Source of the DNA: Oscillospiraceae bacterium
GTDB lineage: Bacteria; Bacillota; Clostridia; Oscillospirales; Acutalibacteraceae
Length of the DNA: 64,000 bases
Assembly (NCBI GenBank): GCA_910574935.1
Contig: CAJTCU010000012.1
Span: 49,078 to 113,077, forward strand
Direction of reading: 5' to 3'
Shown: in pieces, positions 63,917 to 64,000 of the stretch
Position numbering within the stretch: position 1 is the first letter of the stretch
Layout: the number at the start of each line of letters is the position of its first letter
Made by a program: the position numbers and the translations under genes
The notes under the pieces: generated by a model
What the model was told of the DNA's origin: nothing
Seen by the model: the letters and a program-made list of their open reading frames with translations, nothing else
The model's database searches: none

Positions 63917-64000
63917 TTATGCTGGAGCCGACGCATAAATGAATGAATGTTATGAGAGATATCCTGCGCCGTATAAGGAAGATTCCCAGTATGCACAGAG
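63877..64000. other. Right-edge sequence, not assigned
   Basis: GC content rises again here. A short open frame MNVMRDILRRIRKIPSMHR on the plus strand (from 63943) runs off the edge. It may be the beginning of another element. Confidence 0.2.

Larger units (their letters stand above)
36839..64000. mobile_element. Integrative conjugative element with inserted sub-elements (partial)
   Basis: Left end inferred from the interrupted regulator and the adjacent serine recombinase; the right end is outside the window. Contains relaxase, MobC, VirB4, PrgI, a CD1112-type VirB6-like protein, CD1108-type hydrolase and accessory genes, mostly on the minus strand. It carries AT-rich cargo (40458-41916), a group II intron, three identical 152-bp elements and a second recombinase element. 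The coupling protein is not in view. att cores were not identified. Confidence 0.65.
57199..64000. mobile_element. Integrative mobilisable element inside the ICE (partial)
   Basis: Begins where Maff2 is cut. Gene order serine recombinase - small protein - VapE-type ATPase - CHC2 primase - MobL relaxase, all minus strand, then an LspA-like gene. No T4SS genes of its own, so it would rely on a host conjugation system. The right end and att sites are outside the window or unresolved. Confidence 0.65.

Noticed and set aside
34500..64000. CRISPR array among the repeats
   Set aside because: Repeat spacing is irregular (hundreds to thousands of bp), there are no spacers of uniform length and no cas genes.

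Overview
The window looks like a GC-rich member of the Clostridia, probably a gut Oscillospiraceae-type bacterium. This is inferred from DapL-type lysine synthesis, AGGAGG-led starts, an LplABC-type transporter and integrative elements of the CD1108/CD1112/Maff2 class found in gut Firmicutes. No single marker fixes the genus.

Positions 1-34300 are chromosomal. In order they hold: the end of a DNA-alkylation-repair gene, dapL, a GH25 lysozyme, asnB and era; a secreted-protein gene broken by two in-frame stops; a GNAT, tsf and rpsB on the minus strand; an SH3 lipoprotein and two TrkA-type proteins; and an 11-kb plus-strand block (12723-23715). That block has a membrane AraC regulator, M24, M29 and M20 peptidases, an LplB/YtcP/LplA-type transporter without its ATPase, and a URO-D-fold protein. 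It reads as a peptide-uptake-and-breakdown unit. After it come a VanY-type carboxypeptidase, a C26 amidotransferase, an SLH-anchored transglutaminase-like protein, valS, an esterase - O-acetylhomoserine sulfhydrylase - esterase operon, and tRNA-Met. Short non-autonomous elements with clear target duplications sit between these genes (12460, 21060, 26095).

From 34.5 kb to the right end almost everything is mobile DNA, nested several layers deep. A small module (HTH_16, sigma-like factor, DJ-1/PfpI protein, YafY-like regulator) is cut inside the regulator by an ICE that starts near 36.84 kb with a large serine recombinase. The ICE carries relaxase, MobC, DUF4366, DUF4315, CD1108-type NlpC/P60, VirB4, PrgI, two DNA methyltransferases, a SpoVG-like protein, a CD1112-type membrane protein and Maff2. 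Its AT-rich cargo is a TetR regulator with an M23 peptidase. A 2.54-kb group II intron splits the NlpC/P60 gene, and a second serine-recombinase element (TnpX-type recombinase, VapE, CHC2 primase, MobL relaxase, LspA-like) has cut the Maff2 gene. Both the ICE and the inner element run off the right edge.

The most unusual signal is a palindrome, GGGAC-N5-GTCCC, that recurs ten times between 38.6 and 56.2 kb, usually at gene junctions of the ICE and nowhere I could see outside it. Three of the ten carry an identical 152-bp non-autonomous element, each inserted exactly at the N5 spacer, which is duplicated as a 5-bp target site. Two of these insertions rewrite the C-termini of ICE genes. Other items worth a look are an apparent ACG start codon on the ICE relaxase, and the reading frame that continues through two stop codons at 6024-6911.
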